A DNA stretch of 64,000 bases from an uncultured bacterium (GCA_905215755.1 CAJMRE010000002.1:58019-122018); one strand, 5' to 3'. Shown: positions 31,810 through 40,368, numbered from the stretch's first letter. Numbers and translations: made by a program. The notes: generated by a model from the letters alone, not told the origin.

Positions 31810-32124
31810 TTATGCCGCGGTGATCGAAATCTCCTGGTCGACGCCCAGCAACTGGACCACGCGCATCACCGGGGACTGCACGTTGACGCAGCTGAAGCGC
31901 TTACCATGGTCGACCGCGTGATGTGCGGCGCCCACGAGCACGCCAATGCCCGTCGAATCGATATAGCTCACCTGGGCAAAGTCGAGCTCAACGGCCTCGG
32001 TGGGCTGCTCGAGCGCCAGATCGATAGCGTTGCGCAGGCTGTCGGCGTTAGAGATGTCGATCTCGCCGGTCACCTTAATGGTGTATAGCTCCGGCGTGGG
32101 GTTGGTGGAAATAACCAAATCCAT
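31810..32124 (-). CDS. STAS-domain anti-sigma factor antagonist
   Basis: A 104-residue single-domain STAS protein of the SpoIIAA/RsbV type. The phosphorylatable Ser lies in VSYIDSTGIGVLVGAA near 59. When unphosphorylated, such proteins bind an anti-sigma kinase and free the sigma factor. No anti-sigma kinase or sigma factor gene is adjacent, so the partner is unknown. AAAGGAG is seven bases before the ATG. It starts 49 bases after the aminotransferase gene ends. Confidence 0.9.
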   Translation of the reverse strand: MDLVISTNPTPELYTIKVTGEIDISNADSLRNAIDLALEQPTEAVELDFAQVSYIDSTGIGVLVGAAHHAVDHGKRFSCVNVQSPVMRVVQLLGVDQEISITAA

Positions 32125-32173
32125 GTATACGCTCCTTTGCGTAGCGAGAGTGCGGATAATGCGGGGCTGTGCG

Positions 32174-33478
32174 CTAGGCGCGCTCGGCGCGCGCCAGCTC
32201 GGCGGCGACGAGCTTAACGGCCAGCACCAGCACATCGAGCGCGGCTTCCAGATCCTCAACCGTGGGATAGCTCGGCGCGATGCGGATGTTGGTGTCGCGC
32301 GGGTCCTTGCCATAAGGCCAGGTGGCACCGGCCGGCGTGAGCTTAACGCCCAGCTCGGCGCAAAGCGCGGCGACCTTTTGGGCCGAGCCCTCGGGACCAT
32401 CGAAGCTCACAAAGTAGCCGCCGCGGGGGTGCGTCCAGGTGGCGCAGCCCGTGTCGCCCAAGCCCTCGGTGAGCTTGCGCTCGACGGCCTCAAAGCGCGG
32501 ACGCAGGAACTCGGCATGCTTTTTCATGTGCTCCTTAACCGCCTCGATGGTGGGAAGGAAGCGCACGTGACGCAGCTGGTTGAGCTTGTCGGCGCTGATG
32601 AGGCCGGCCTTCAGGCGCTTGGAGAACTCGGCGATAACCGCGGGGCTCGCACCGATAAAGCCGATGCCGGCGCCCGGGAAGGTGATCTTGGACGTCGAGG
32701 CAAAGGCCACCACACGGTCCTCGGTGCCCGCCGCGCGAGCGAGGTCAAAGATGTTGGCAAGTTCGTCGGTCTCGTCGTACAGGTCATGCACGCAGTAGGC
32801 GTTGTCCCAGAAGATGCGGAAATCGGGCGCGGCCGTGGGCATCTCGACTAGGCGGCGCACGGTGTCCTCGCTAAAGGTGATGCCCGTGGGGTTGGAATAC
32901 TTGGGCACGCACCAGATACCCTTGATGGAGTCGTCGGCAGCAACCAGGCGCTCGACCTCGTCCATGTCGGGGCCGTTGTCGGTCATCGCAACGGGGACAT
33001 TCTCGATACCCAGATCGGCGGTGATGCCAAAGTGGCGATCGTAGCCGGGAACGGGGCACAGGAACTTGACCTTCTTGCCGTCGTGCGCGGCCTCGTAGGC
33101 GTCCCAGGGCTCGCTGCCGCACGAGCCACAGCGCCAGAACATGCCGGCGATGTCGTGCTCAATCAGCAAACTCGACGAGCCCAGCACGAGCGTCTGCTCG
33201 GCAGGGCAACCCAGGAACTCCCCCGCCAGCTTGCGTGCCGAGGGAATGCCCTCAAAGCAGCCGTAGTTGGAACAGTCGACGTTGCCGTCGTGCAGATCGG
33301 CATCGGCATTGAGGATATCGAGCATGGGTCGAGAGATGTCCACCTGGGAGGGCGACGGCTTGCCGCGGGCCATGTCGAGCGCCAGGCCCTTGGCCTTGAC
33401 CTCGGCGACCTCGGCTTTGAGCGCCTCGATGGCGGCATCGAGTTCGGTGGTTTCCATCTTCTGGTAGATCGTCTGCAT
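32174..33478 (-). CDS. Class I/II PLP-dependent aminotransferase (subgroup If type)
   Basis: A 434-residue cytoplasmic aminotransferase. Seen: LALDMARGKPSPSQVDISRPML near 32, VLGSSSLLIEHDI near 96, the substrate/PLP region KGIWCVPKYSNPTG near 190-203 and the PLP-binding Lys in ASTSKITFPGAGIGF near 253-267. The C-terminus has the TNIRIAPSYPTVEDL pattern. The sequence style matches the group of aspartate aminotransferases found in actinobacteria and Thermus rather than classical AspC. Aspartate/2-oxoglutarate is the likely pair, by inference. Confidence 0.85.
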   Translation of the reverse strand: MQTIYQKMETTELDAAIEALKAEVAEVKAKGLALDMARGKPSPSQVDISRPMLDILNADADLHDGNVDCSNYGCFEGIPSARKLAGEFLGCPAEQTLVLGSSSLLIEHDIAGMFWRCGSCGSEPWDAYEAAHDGKKVKFLCPVPGYDRHFGITADLGIENVPVAMTDNGPDMDEVERLVAADDSIKGIWCVPKYSNPTGITFSEDTVRRLVEMPTAAPDFRIFWDNAYCVHDLYDETDELANIFDLARAAGTEDRVVAFASTSKITFPGAGIGFIGASPAVIAEFSKRLKAGLISADKLNQLRHVRFLPTIEAVKEHMKKHAEFLRPRFEAVERKLTEGLGDTGCATWTHPRGGYFVSFDGPEGSAQKVAALCAELGVKLTPAGATWPYGKDPRDTNIRIAPSYPTVEDLEAALDVLVLAVKLVAAELARAERA

Positions 33479-33627
33479 GGGTGCGACCTTTCGCGAAGCG
33501 GTACGTTGCAGTTCGTCTAAGTATAGACCGCCACCGCCGCAACGGTATGAAGCCGTGATAGATTAAGTTCATCGCAATGAATTACGAATCGCCGCGCATG
33601 GCGGCGTGGGGCGCCCAAGGAGGCACT

Positions 33628-33882
33628 ATGGAGTACGGATCGTTTAGGGCCGAGGAATTCGGCGACCTGCAGCGCCTGGTCGACGGACTGTTTTACGATC
33701 GCCACGCCATCGACCGCCTGGACCTAATTGTGCAGGCCGAGATCTTGGACCTGGCACCCGACCTCATGGAAATCGTCAACCTTTTGCCGCCCGGCTACTA
33801 CGACCGCCAGTCACTTTGCGACCAGCTCAACTCCGCCTTGGCCGCCCACGGCTGGGGCGCCGTCTACGGAACGGTGGAATAG
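33628..33882 (+). CDS. Small acidic protein of unknown function
   Basis: An 84-residue protein after a clean AGGAGG four bases before the ATG. Sequence: MEYGSFRAEEFGDLQRLVDG, then a helical middle (IDRLDLIVQAEILDLAPDLMEIVNLLPPGYY) and a C-terminal helix ending GWGAVYGTVE. The strong RBS and balanced codon use support it as real. I recognise no family. It is divergent from the aminotransferase gene and ends just before element copy B. Confidence 0.7.
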   Translation: MEYGSFRAEEFGDLQRLVDGLFYDRHAIDRLDLIVQAEILDLAPDLMEIVNLLPPGYYDRQSLCDQLNSALAAHGWGAVYGTVE

Positions 33883-33900
33883 CCCTAGTCATTGGGGCCC

Positions 33901-34130
33901 GTGTGCAAAAAAGGGCAAATATGAGTACTGTTACCTTTTTAGTGGCAGCGATTCGGGCCCCAAATCGGCATTTTTGCGCCTGAATATCCTTTCCGGGCGG
34001 TATCTGTCGCCAAACTGTAGTCAAACGATTACTCGTTATTGTACAGATAACATGATTGTGTCCATTATTTTTCCTGTGTAAAATGAAATGCCGTTTGTGA
34101 CAGTACTCACAAACGGCATTTTTTGCACAC
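33901..34130. repeat. Intergenic TIR element, copy B (230 bp)
   Basis: Outer ends GTGTGCAAAAAA and TTTTTTGCACAC are perfect inverses. The inner halves of the TIR share TGAGTACTGT. The left end continues TTTTTAGTGGCAGCGATT like copies A and C. It lies between a plus-strand gene and the convergent nhaA. Confidence 0.8.
34086..34124 (+). terminator. Strong hairpin terminator formed by the right end of copy B
   Basis: AAATGCCGTTTGTGA and TCACAAACGGCATTT form a 15-bp perfect stem with loop CAGTAC, running into T6. In this copy the right TIR has become a compact terminator. Confidence 0.8.
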
Positions 34131-34212
34131 GAGGGTTTCCGGCGGATGGCAGGCACTGCTCTAAACCGCATTTTGCACGCGTTCGAACCGCGCTAAACCC
34201 AGTTTCGCGCTT

Positions 34213-35571
34213 TTACTCGTCCTTGGGCGAGGGATGTTTGCAGACCACGCTCATGTAGATCATGCCGATTACGGCAGCGGAGACCGAACCGGCAAGGATG
34301 GCGGCCTTCGCGGCAAGAACCTCGAACTGGGCCGTCGGGAAGGCGAGGCCGCTGATGAGGATCGACATGGTAAAGCCGATGCCGCCCAGAATGCCCACGC
34401 CGGCGATCATGTGCCAGTTGACGTTGTGCGGCAGCTCGGAAATCTTAAGCTTGACCAGCGCGAACGTCATGCCAAAGATACCGATCGGCTTGCCCAGCAG
34501 CATGCCAAAGTACACACCGAGCGTCACCGGATCGGTGAGCAGCGTGCTCATGTCCACGCCCACCAGACGAACCTGCGCGTTGACAAATGCAAAGATCGGC
34601 AGGATCACAAAGTTGACCGGCGTGGAGATCAGACGCTCCATGCGGATGAGCGGCGGGGTCACGCGGTGCATGACGCGCTCGACCTTGGTGGTCGAGACGG
34701 TAAAGTCATGCTGGCCCAGGATGTGTGCCTCGTCATCGTAACGGTCATCGAGCAGCGGCAGGCACTCGCCCAGCCAATCGGTGAGGCTATCGAGCTTGAC
34801 GCCGCACTTGGCCGGGATGGTAAAGGCCAAGATGACGCCAGCAAGCGTGGCATGCACGCCGCTCTTGAACATGCAGAACCACAACAGCAGACCCAGTACC
34901 GAATACGGGGCAAGGCGGTAATGCTGCGTCTTGTTGAGCCACACGAGCGCGCAGGTCACAAGCGCGGCGGCGCCCAACCAAAACGGATTGGGGCTCTGAC
35001 CGTAGAAAATGGCGATGGCGGCGATGGAGATGAGGTCGTCGGCGATGGCGAGCGTCGAGAAGAACACGCGCACGCCGTTGGGCACGCGATTGCCCAAAAG
35101 CGACAGCACGCCCAGCGCAAAGGCAATATCGGTTGCCATGGGAATGGCCCAGCCGTTGTGCGCGCCGGCATGGTTAAAGATCAGGTAGATGCAGGCGGGA
35201 ACGACGACGCCGCCCACGGCTGCCAGCATGGGAAGCATGGCCTGACGCGGGTTTTTGAGCTCGCCGACCGTCATCTCGTACTTAAGCTCAATGCCCACCA
35301 ACAAAAAGAAAATCGCCATGAGGAAGTCGTTGACGAAAAGCTCAACGGTGAGACCAGCCGTAAGGTTGCCCAGACCCACATACAGCGGGGTCTCCAAAAA
35401 GTGATGGATGGCCTCGTAGGCATCGGTATTGGCGCAAATGACGGCGGCGATGGCGGCAATCACCATGACCGCGGCGGAAATCGTGCCGTTCTCGGCGATG
35501 CGCTCCCAAATGTCGTGACGTTCAAAGCGCTTGCGCTCACGAACGTTGAACAGCTGCTCAGTTGCTGCCAT
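34213..35571 (-). CDS. nhaA: Na+/H+ antiporter NhaA
   Basis: A 452-residue membrane antiporter. The ion-binding aspartate pair is in TLAIADDLISIAAIAIFYG near 174. Other family segments are MAIFFLLVGIELKYEM near 85, IPMATDIAFALGVLSLLG near 143 and LLGKPIGIFGMTFA near 368. Eleven or twelve membrane helices are expected. A loop of about 70 residues near 275-345 is longer than in E. coli NhaA. It stands alone. It exports sodium at the cost of protons. Confidence 0.95.
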   Translation of the reverse strand: MAATEQLFNVRERKRFERHDIWERIAENGTISAAVMVIAAIAAVICANTDAYEAIHHFLETPLYVGLGNLTAGLTVELFVNDFLMAIFFLLVGIELKYEMTVGELKNPRQAMLPMLAAVGGVVVPACIYLIFNHAGAHNGWAIPMATDIAFALGVLSLLGNRVPNGVRVFFSTLAIADDLISIAAIAIFYGQSPNPFWLGAAALVTCALVWLNKTQHYRLAPYSVLGLLLWFCMFKSGVHATLAGVILAFTIPAKCGVKLDSLTDWLGECLPLLDDRYDDEAHILGQHDFTVSTTKVERVMHRVTPPLIRMERLISTPVNFVILPIFAFVNAQVRLVGVDMSTLLTDPVTLGVYFGMLLGKPIGIFGMTFALVKLKISELPHNVNWHMIAGVGILGGIGFTMSILISGLAFPTAQFEVLAAKAAILAGSVSAAVIGMIYMSVVCKHPSPKDE

Positions 35572-35779
35572 GGGCGGCTCCTTTCACGGGAAAGTTCCCG
35601 TCTTAAAAAAGCACGGCCCGCCCAAGTGGCGGCGCCGCGCTCTAACGTATTACGCTTGCATCTAGCCTACCCTGCACGACAAGCACGCAGGCGTGGCCGA
35701 AAAGCGGAACCACAGGTTGAACATTATTTGCTCAACGGCACGGGCACACCTGTCCGAGAGACGACGCGGCGCCGTGCAC

Positions 35780-35819
35780 AAAAAACGACCGGAGCGCGGG
35801 GCGTCCGCGATCCGGTCGT
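35780..35819 (-). terminator. Terminator of ppaC
   Basis: ACGACCGGA and TCCGGTCGT arms with an inner GCG stem are flanked by A6 on the plus strand (T6 on minus), 20 bases beyond the stop. Confidence 0.88.
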
Positions 35820-35838
35820 GGCGTTCGGTCAACTAAAC

Positions 35839-36762
35839 CTAGCAGGCGGCCATGATGGGGGCAGCGACCTGCTTCTTACGGGAGAGGACGCCCGGCATCC
35901 AGACGCCGTCGTGCTCGTCGGCAATGCCCAGGCCCTTCTGAGCAGCCTCGGTCTCGCCCTCGAGCAGGACCTGCGAGCCCTCCTCCATGATGTCGGTGAT
36001 GCACAGGACAATGCCGTCAGCACCCTTCTCGGCGGCGTAGGCGCGCATGGCCTCGCGAATCTCGTCGATCATGCCGAGTGCGCGGGTCTTGTCGACAGTC
36101 TCGTACTGGCCGATGAGCAGCTTCTTGCCGGCGGGCTCGAACATCTTGATGTCGTTGCCGACCATCTCGGCTGCGGTGAAGGAGCCGGAAGGACGGGTGA
36201 GGAAGACCTCCATGCCAAACTTAACCGGGTCGACGCCCACCTGCTCGCCGAGCTTGGCGGCGACGGCGCGGTCGACATCGGTGGTGGTGGGGCTCTTGAG
36301 CATAAGCGTGTCGGTCATCATGGCCGAGAGCAGCAGCTTGGCCTGGACGTCGGAAAGCTCAACGCCGAGCACGCCGGCGAGCTTGGTGACGATGGTGCAG
36401 CTGGAACCCCAGGGCAGGCAGATGTAGTGTAGCGGGCCGGCGGTCTCGAAGTCGCCAATGCGGTGATGATCGACAACGCCAAAGACCGTGGCGTCCTTAA
36501 GGCCGGCGACGGACTGGGCGGACTCGTTGTGGTCGGTGAGAACGACGAGCTGGCCGGCCTCGACGGACTCGATCACGCGGGGCTCGGCAATGCCGGCGTC
36601 GGCGAGCAGCTTGGCGGACTCGGCCGGAAGCTGACCCAGAGCGCAAGCCTCGTAGGTGTTGCCAGCATACTCAACCTGGTTGAGCAGCTGGGACAGGACG
36701 ACGGCGCTCATGATGGCGTCGTTATCGGGGTTCTGGTGACCAAAGACAAGAACGTTTGCCAT
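35839..36762 (-). CDS. ppaC: Manganese-dependent inorganic pyrophosphatase
   Basis: A 307-residue family II pyrophosphatase of the DHH superfamily. Seen: VFGHQNPDNDAIMSA near 6-20, LTDHNES near 75, the DHH signature VVDHHRIGDF near 97, and the C-terminal SRKKQVAAPI that binds the product phosphates. It hydrolyses PPi to drive biosynthesis. No CBS or DRTGG regulatory insertion is present, and length is normal. The gene is monocistronic. Confidence 0.96.
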   Translation of the reverse strand: MANVLVFGHQNPDNDAIMSAVVLSQLLNQVEYAGNTYEACALGQLPAESAKLLADAGIAEPRVIESVEAGQLVVLTDHNESAQSVAGLKDATVFGVVDHHRIGDFETAGPLHYICLPWGSSCTIVTKLAGVLGVELSDVQAKLLLSAMMTDTLMLKSPTTTDVDRAVAAKLGEQVGVDPVKFGMEVFLTRPSGSFTAAEMVGNDIKMFEPAGKKLLIGQYETVDKTRALGMIDEIREAMRAYAAEKGADGIVLCITDIMEEGSQVLLEGETEAAQKGLGIADEHDGVWMPGVLSRKKQVAAPIMAAC

Positions 36763-36884
36763 GGATATCCTCCACTTGATATGTGTACTTGGACGTAGCT
36801 ATGGTAGCACGCCGATGCCGAGCCTTCGCAGACGGAAGGGCCACGGCATATTTTGGGGCAGGCACGGGGGCCAAGGCTGTCCCT

Positions 36885-36926
36885 TTTGCACTATGTTGGT
36901 GCAAAGTAACCTGTCCCCCTTGCACC
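36885..36926. repeat. Triple GTGCAA/TTGCAC hairpin element downstream of glucokinase
   Basis: TTTGCAC (36885-36891), GGTGCAAA (36898-36905) and TTGCACC (36920-36926) allow two mutually exclusive stems. The segment GGTGCAAAGTAACCTG is shared with the hairpin at 47203. It borders the 3' end of the glucokinase gene and may act as its terminator. Confidence 0.6.
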
Positions 36927-36928
36927 AG

Positions 36929-37882
36929 CTATTTGCCGGCGGCGCGCAGGGCTACGTAGGCGGCACCGATGATACCGGCGTCGTTTCCGAGCGAAGCGAC
37001 CTTGATGGGCGTCTCGCGCGAGGCGGAAAGCGCGTACTGCTTAAAGTGCTCGCGAACCTTGTCGAGGTAGACATCGGCCGAGGCGGAGGCGCCGCCGCCG
37101 ATGAGGAACATCTCGGGATCAACCACGTTGGCAATAAGCGCCAGTGCGCGGCCGAGATAGTCAGCCATGGTATCGGCCGCGGCCAGCGCGAGCTTGTCGC
37201 CCTCACGGCAGGCCTGGAACACGTCCTTGGAATCGGAGGGGCCGGTCAGCTCGATGGGCTCGACGCCCGCTTTCTTGCACTCGGCAAGGTAGTTGCTCAC
37301 CACGCCGGTGGCGCTGGAATACTGCTCCAGGTGGCCATGGCCGCCGCAGCCGCAGGTGCGCTCCTCGGCCGGGTTCAGGCACATGTGGCCAATCTCGCCG
37401 CCAGCACCCACAACGCCCGATACCACGTCGCCGTTAACGATAACGCCGCCGCCCACGCCGGTACCAATGGTGACCATCACCACGTTCTGTACGCCCTTGG
37501 CAGAGCCGAGCCAGGCCTCGCCCATAGCAGCAGCGTTGGCGTCGTTCTCGTACTTAACGACCGCGTCGGGGCAGTGCTCCTGGATGGCAATCTTAAGCTC
37601 GGGCAGGTTGATGGCGATGTTCGCCTTGACCTTGGCATCGCCCGATGCCGGGATGGGGCACGGAACGGCCAGGCCAATGCCCGACACAAAGGCACGCGGA
37701 ATCTGGGCCTTGGCGACCACCTGGTCGATAGCCTCGGTCACCGCGGCAAAGCCCGCAGCGTCAACGATGGGAGGCGTGGGCACGCTGGCCTTGGCAAGCA
37801 GGTTGCCGTCCTCGTCGAACAGGCCCTCCTTAACCGAAGTGCCGCCGACGTCAATGCCGATGTAGTACTGCTTAGGTTCCAT
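36929..37882 (-). CDS. glk: ROK-family glucokinase
   Basis: A 317-residue ROK kinase. The N-terminal ATP-binding motif is IGIDVGGTSVKEGLFD near 8. The sugar site is KYENDANAAAMGEAW near 113-127, with the catalytic Asp in END. The zinc motif reads HMCLNPAEERTCGCGGHGHLE near 165-185; the usual last Cys of CxCGxxGC is His here. It phosphorylates glucose, probably from beta-glucoside hydrolysis, at the 6 position. The ATG at 37882 follows AAAGGTGG. The longer frame to 37948 runs into a hairpin and is rejected. Confidence 0.92.
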   Translation of the reverse strand: MEPKQYYIGIDVGGTSVKEGLFDEDGNLLAKASVPTPPIVDAAGFAAVTEAIDQVVAKAQIPRAFVSGIGLAVPCPIPASGDAKVKANIAINLPELKIAIQEHCPDAVVKYENDANAAAMGEAWLGSAKGVQNVVMVTIGTGVGGGVIVNGDVVSGVVGAGGEIGHMCLNPAEERTCGCGGHGHLEQYSSATGVVSNYLAECKKAGVEPIELTGPSDSKDVFQACREGDKLALAAADTMADYLGRALALIANVVDPEMFLIGGGASASADVYLDKVREHFKQYALSASRETPIKVASLGNDAGIIGAAYVALRAAGK

Positions 37883-37936
37883 GAGAGCCCACCTTTCTCG
37901 TTTAAACATTGCCTGTATGGTACCGCTCTCAAGACA

Positions 37937-37977
37937 AAAACCCGCCAAAAAGGGACAGGTTTGTTTTGGCAGGTTTT
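37937..37977 (-). repeat. Hairpin upstream of glucokinase with GGGACAGG loop
   Basis: AAAACCCGCCAAAA (37937-37950) faces TTTTGGCAGGTTTT (37964-37977). Read on the minus strand, the 14-bp stem is complete with one G-U pair. The loop holds the GGGACAGG motif repeated in other intergenic hairpins of the window. Confidence 0.55.
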
Positions 37978-38032
37978 ATCTGGGGAAACGTCCGCCCGCT
38001 CAACGAGCAATGACGCTCAGCAACTCGCCAAA

Positions 38033-38066
38033 CAAAAAGCGCCGGGAGAGGGAGACTCCCGGCGCC
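38033..38066 (-). terminator. Terminator of the lac/cel-type PTS operon
   Basis: GCGCCGGGAG, loop AGGGAGA, CTCCCGGCGC, with A5 before it on the plus strand, giving T5 on the minus strand. It lies about 60 bases beyond the IIA stop. Confidence 0.9.
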
Positions 38067-38123
38067 TGCAAAAGGGACTGGATTGTATGCGAACCGCACG
38101 ATCCGTCGCGGCGAAAACGCCAG

Positions 38124-38456
38124 CTAGGCCTTGAGTGCCTGTAGCTGTTTGTGGACCTCAATGAGCTCCGTGGCCATGACGCGCATGGTCTCGGTGCCGG
38201 CCATCTGGTCCTCGGCGTGCAGCAGAATCAGCGGGGCCTCGCCGTTGCGCTCGCCATTGGCCTCCTTCTTAAGAAGTCCCATGTGAACATCGTGGCCGCC
38301 GTTATAGGCCTCGTCGCCCTGCTTAATGAGCTCCTCGGCGGCGTCGAAATCGCCCTCCTTGGCCTTCTGCACGGCGTTGATGTACATGCTCTTGGCGGTA
38401 CCGACGTAGCTGATGATCTCGAAGCAGGTCATCTGCAGTTCGTTCATATCCTCCAT
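38124..38456 (-). CDS. PTS lactose/cellobiose-family IIA subunit
   Basis: A protein of about 110 residues, all-helical IIA of the lac/cel type: FEIISYVGTAKSMYINAVQKA, then FDAAEELIKQGDEAYNGGHDVH, and the phospho-His in PLILLHAEDQMAGTETM near 79. It passes phosphate from HPr to IIB. Three possible starts lie within nine codons. I prefer the ATG at 38456 because AGGTG precedes it; a GTG at 38465 and an ATG at 38447 are alternatives. It is the last gene of the series bglA-IIC-IIB-IIA. Confidence 0.92.
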   Translation of the reverse strand: MEDMNELQMTCFEIISYVGTAKSMYINAVQKAKEGDFDAAEELIKQGDEAYNGGHDVHMGLLKKEANGERNGEAPLILLHAEDQMAGTETMRVMATELIEVHKQLQALKA

Positions 38457-38465
38457 GCGCTGCAC

Positions 38466-38768
38466 CTAGCCCATCACGCTGACGCAGTGGTCGATGATGC
38501 CGGCGGCGTTCATGCGGCCATAGTCGACCATGTTGATGACCTCGACCGGGAAACGGCCGGCGGCCTCCTTCTCAAAGTCGCCCTTGGTGTAGCCGATCTG
38601 CGGGCCGAGCAGCAGGATGTCGCACTCGTCCAGGTGATCGTGGGCCTCATTCATAGGACGGGCTTCGACCTCGATGTCCAGACCACGGCTCGCGACCTCG
38701 GACTGCATCTTCTGGACCAGCAGACTCGTGGACATGCCGGCATTGCAGCAAAGCATGATCTTCTTCAT
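38466..38768 (-). CDS. PTS lactose/cellobiose-family IIB subunit
   Basis: A 100-residue IIB protein. The phospho-Cys sits in MLCCNAGMSTSLLVQKM, at the second of the two adjacent Cys (residue 8). DILLLGPQIGY and the VDYGRMNAAGII end are typical of cellobiose-type IIB. It phosphorylates incoming beta-glucoside with IIC. It abuts the IIA gene, and its ATG follows AAGGAGG. Confidence 0.94.
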   Translation of the reverse strand: MKKIMLCCNAGMSTSLLVQKMQSEVASRGLDIEVEARPMNEAHDHLDECDILLLGPQIGYTKGDFEKEAAGRFPVEVINMVDYGRMNAAGIIDHCVSVMG

Positions 38769-38868
38769 GGTTTCCTCCTTATAACTGCGCGGCGCGCAGA
38801 CGACAAACTGGATAAATCCTTGTGGTTATCTTTCCCCTGTTTTGCACGTTTAGGCAAAAAAGGAGATA

Positions 38869-38897
38869 CGGGTACCGGTACCAAGCATCGGTACCCG
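38869..38897 (-). terminator. Hairpin between IIC and IIB, possible attenuator
   Basis: CGGGTACCG and CGGTACCCG arms (9 bp, perfect) with an 11-base loop. On the minus strand it is followed within eight bases by CTCCTTTTTT. It may lower IIB-IIA relative to IIC or stabilise the processed mRNA. Confidence 0.5.
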
Positions 38898-38918
38898 CAA
38901 GGGTGGAATGGACAAACG

Positions 38919-40271
38919 CTAGGCGTTCTGCTCGGCGAGGGCCTCCTGCTTAGCGATGGCCTTCTCGGAGATCCTCATAAAGGGCAGGTAGACAGCCATT
39001 CCGATGACCAGCTCCAGAGCCTGCCACACGCCGGCGCGCCAGTCAAAGCCCGTAGCAAGCAGGGCGTTGATGACGGGCGGCATGGTCCAAGGCACCTGAG
39101 CGATGCAGGGGCTGATGATGCCAGCGCAGGTCAGGCCATAGGTGACACCGATGAACAGGTCGGGAAGAAGCACGAACGGAATCATGAGCGGCAGGTTGTA
39201 CACGATGGGGTAACCGTAGATGACCGGCTCGTTGATGTTGAACAGGCCAGGCAGAATGGCCATCTTGGCAACGGTCTTGGAGGCCTTGTTCTTGGAGAAC
39301 AGGAAGGTGTCGAGCAGCAGCATGAGGGTGCAGCCCGAGCCGCCGATGAGGGCGAAGCTGTTGACGATCTGCATGTTCATGTAGTGATCGGGCTGGATGG
39401 TACCGCCGGCGGCAAAGGTAGCCATGTTGTCGACGATGAGCATGGTCAGGATCGGCTCGACGGTAGCGCCCGAGATGGTGGACTGGTGAATACCAACGCA
39501 GAACAGCAGGTTGGCGAGGGTGTAGATGAGGATGACAGCCCACGGACCGGCGTTCATGATGCTCTTGAGCGGGTTGGAGATGCAGGTGGAGATGATGGTG
39601 CACAGGTCGGTGCCGGCGCAGACGGCGAGCAGGGCCGAGGCGATAGCGAAGATCGAGAGGTTGAGCAGCATTGGGATCATGACGTTGAAGGAGTTGGAGA
39701 CCGCAGGAGGTACGCCCTCGCCCAGCTTGACCTTGAGCTTCTCGACGCCCGAGATCTTGATGAAGAGCGTCGTGGAGAGCAGGGCGATGATGATGGCCGA
39801 GAACAGGCCGTTGGTACCGGTGTTGGCGGTCGAAAGGGCACCGGTGACCTCGGCGGAGGTGATCTTGTCGGTGAGAAGCGGGCTCGTGGCGGCAAGGGTG
39901 GCGGTGATCTGCTGCGGCATCATGATGACGAAGGCAGAGATAGCGACAACCACGCAGGCAAGCGGGTTATCGAAACGCTCGTTCTTGGCGAGGCTGTAGC
40001 CAATCAGACCGGCCAGGATAATGGCGGACACGTTAAGGGTGCCCAGGGTGATTGCCGAGCCCCAGGTCTGGAGGTTGGCGAGGCCCGCCGCATCGAGCGG
40101 GAACAGAGGGAACACGACGTTGTTGATAAGAACCGCGATACCCGCAAGGATATAGAGCGGCGTGATGGTCGCGAAGGCATCGCGCAGGGAACGCAGATGA
40201 ACCTGGTTTCCCACCTTCGCAGAGACCTCGGCAAATTTGTCGAGGAAGCTCTTTCCGTTGTCACTGGCCAT
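38919..40271 (-). CDS. PTS lactose/cellobiose-family IIC permease
   Basis: A 450-residue integral membrane protein with about ten helices. Family segments include LRDAFATITPLYILAGIAVLI near 25-45, GGTIQPDHYMNMQIVNSFALIGGSGCTL near 285-310, FNINEPVIYGYPIVYNLPLMIPF near 340-362, and the C-terminal PWTMPPVINALLATGFDWR. It carries beta-glucosides, chitobiose-like or lactose-like sugars. Cellobiose is most likely given the GH1 6-phospho-glucosidase beside it. AGGAG precedes the ATG. Confidence 0.94.
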   Translation of the reverse strand: MASDNGKSFLDKFAEVSAKVGNQVHLRSLRDAFATITPLYILAGIAVLINNVVFPLFPLDAAGLANLQTWGSAITLGTLNVSAIILAGLIGYSLAKNERFDNPLACVVVAISAFVIMMPQQITATLAATSPLLTDKITSAEVTGALSTANTGTNGLFSAIIIALLSTTLFIKISGVEKLKVKLGEGVPPAVSNSFNVMIPMLLNLSIFAIASALLAVCAGTDLCTIISTCISNPLKSIMNAGPWAVILIYTLANLLFCVGIHQSTISGATVEPILTMLIVDNMATFAAGGTIQPDHYMNMQIVNSFALIGGSGCTLMLLLDTFLFSKNKASKTVAKMAILPGLFNINEPVIYGYPIVYNLPLMIPFVLLPDLFIGVTYGLTCAGIISPCIAQVPWTMPPVINALLATGFDWRAGVWQALELVIGMAVYLPFMRISEKAIAKQEALAEQNA

Positions 40272-40368
40272 GATTGCTCCTAACTTTCAAATCCGGCCTT
40301 TTCCTATGCGCACGGTGGTCTGTCGCCCTCTGCCACCAGATGTGCCAATGTTATTGCGCGTTTGCGCA

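Noticed and set aside
34234..36432. Long plus-strand open frame opposite nhaA and ppaC
   Set aside because: Antisense shadow crossing two well-supported genes and the intergenic terminator.
38151..40283. Long plus-strand open frame opposite the PTS genes
   Set aside because: Antisense shadow spanning IIA, IIB and IIC; Asp/Gly/His-rich composition and no RBS.
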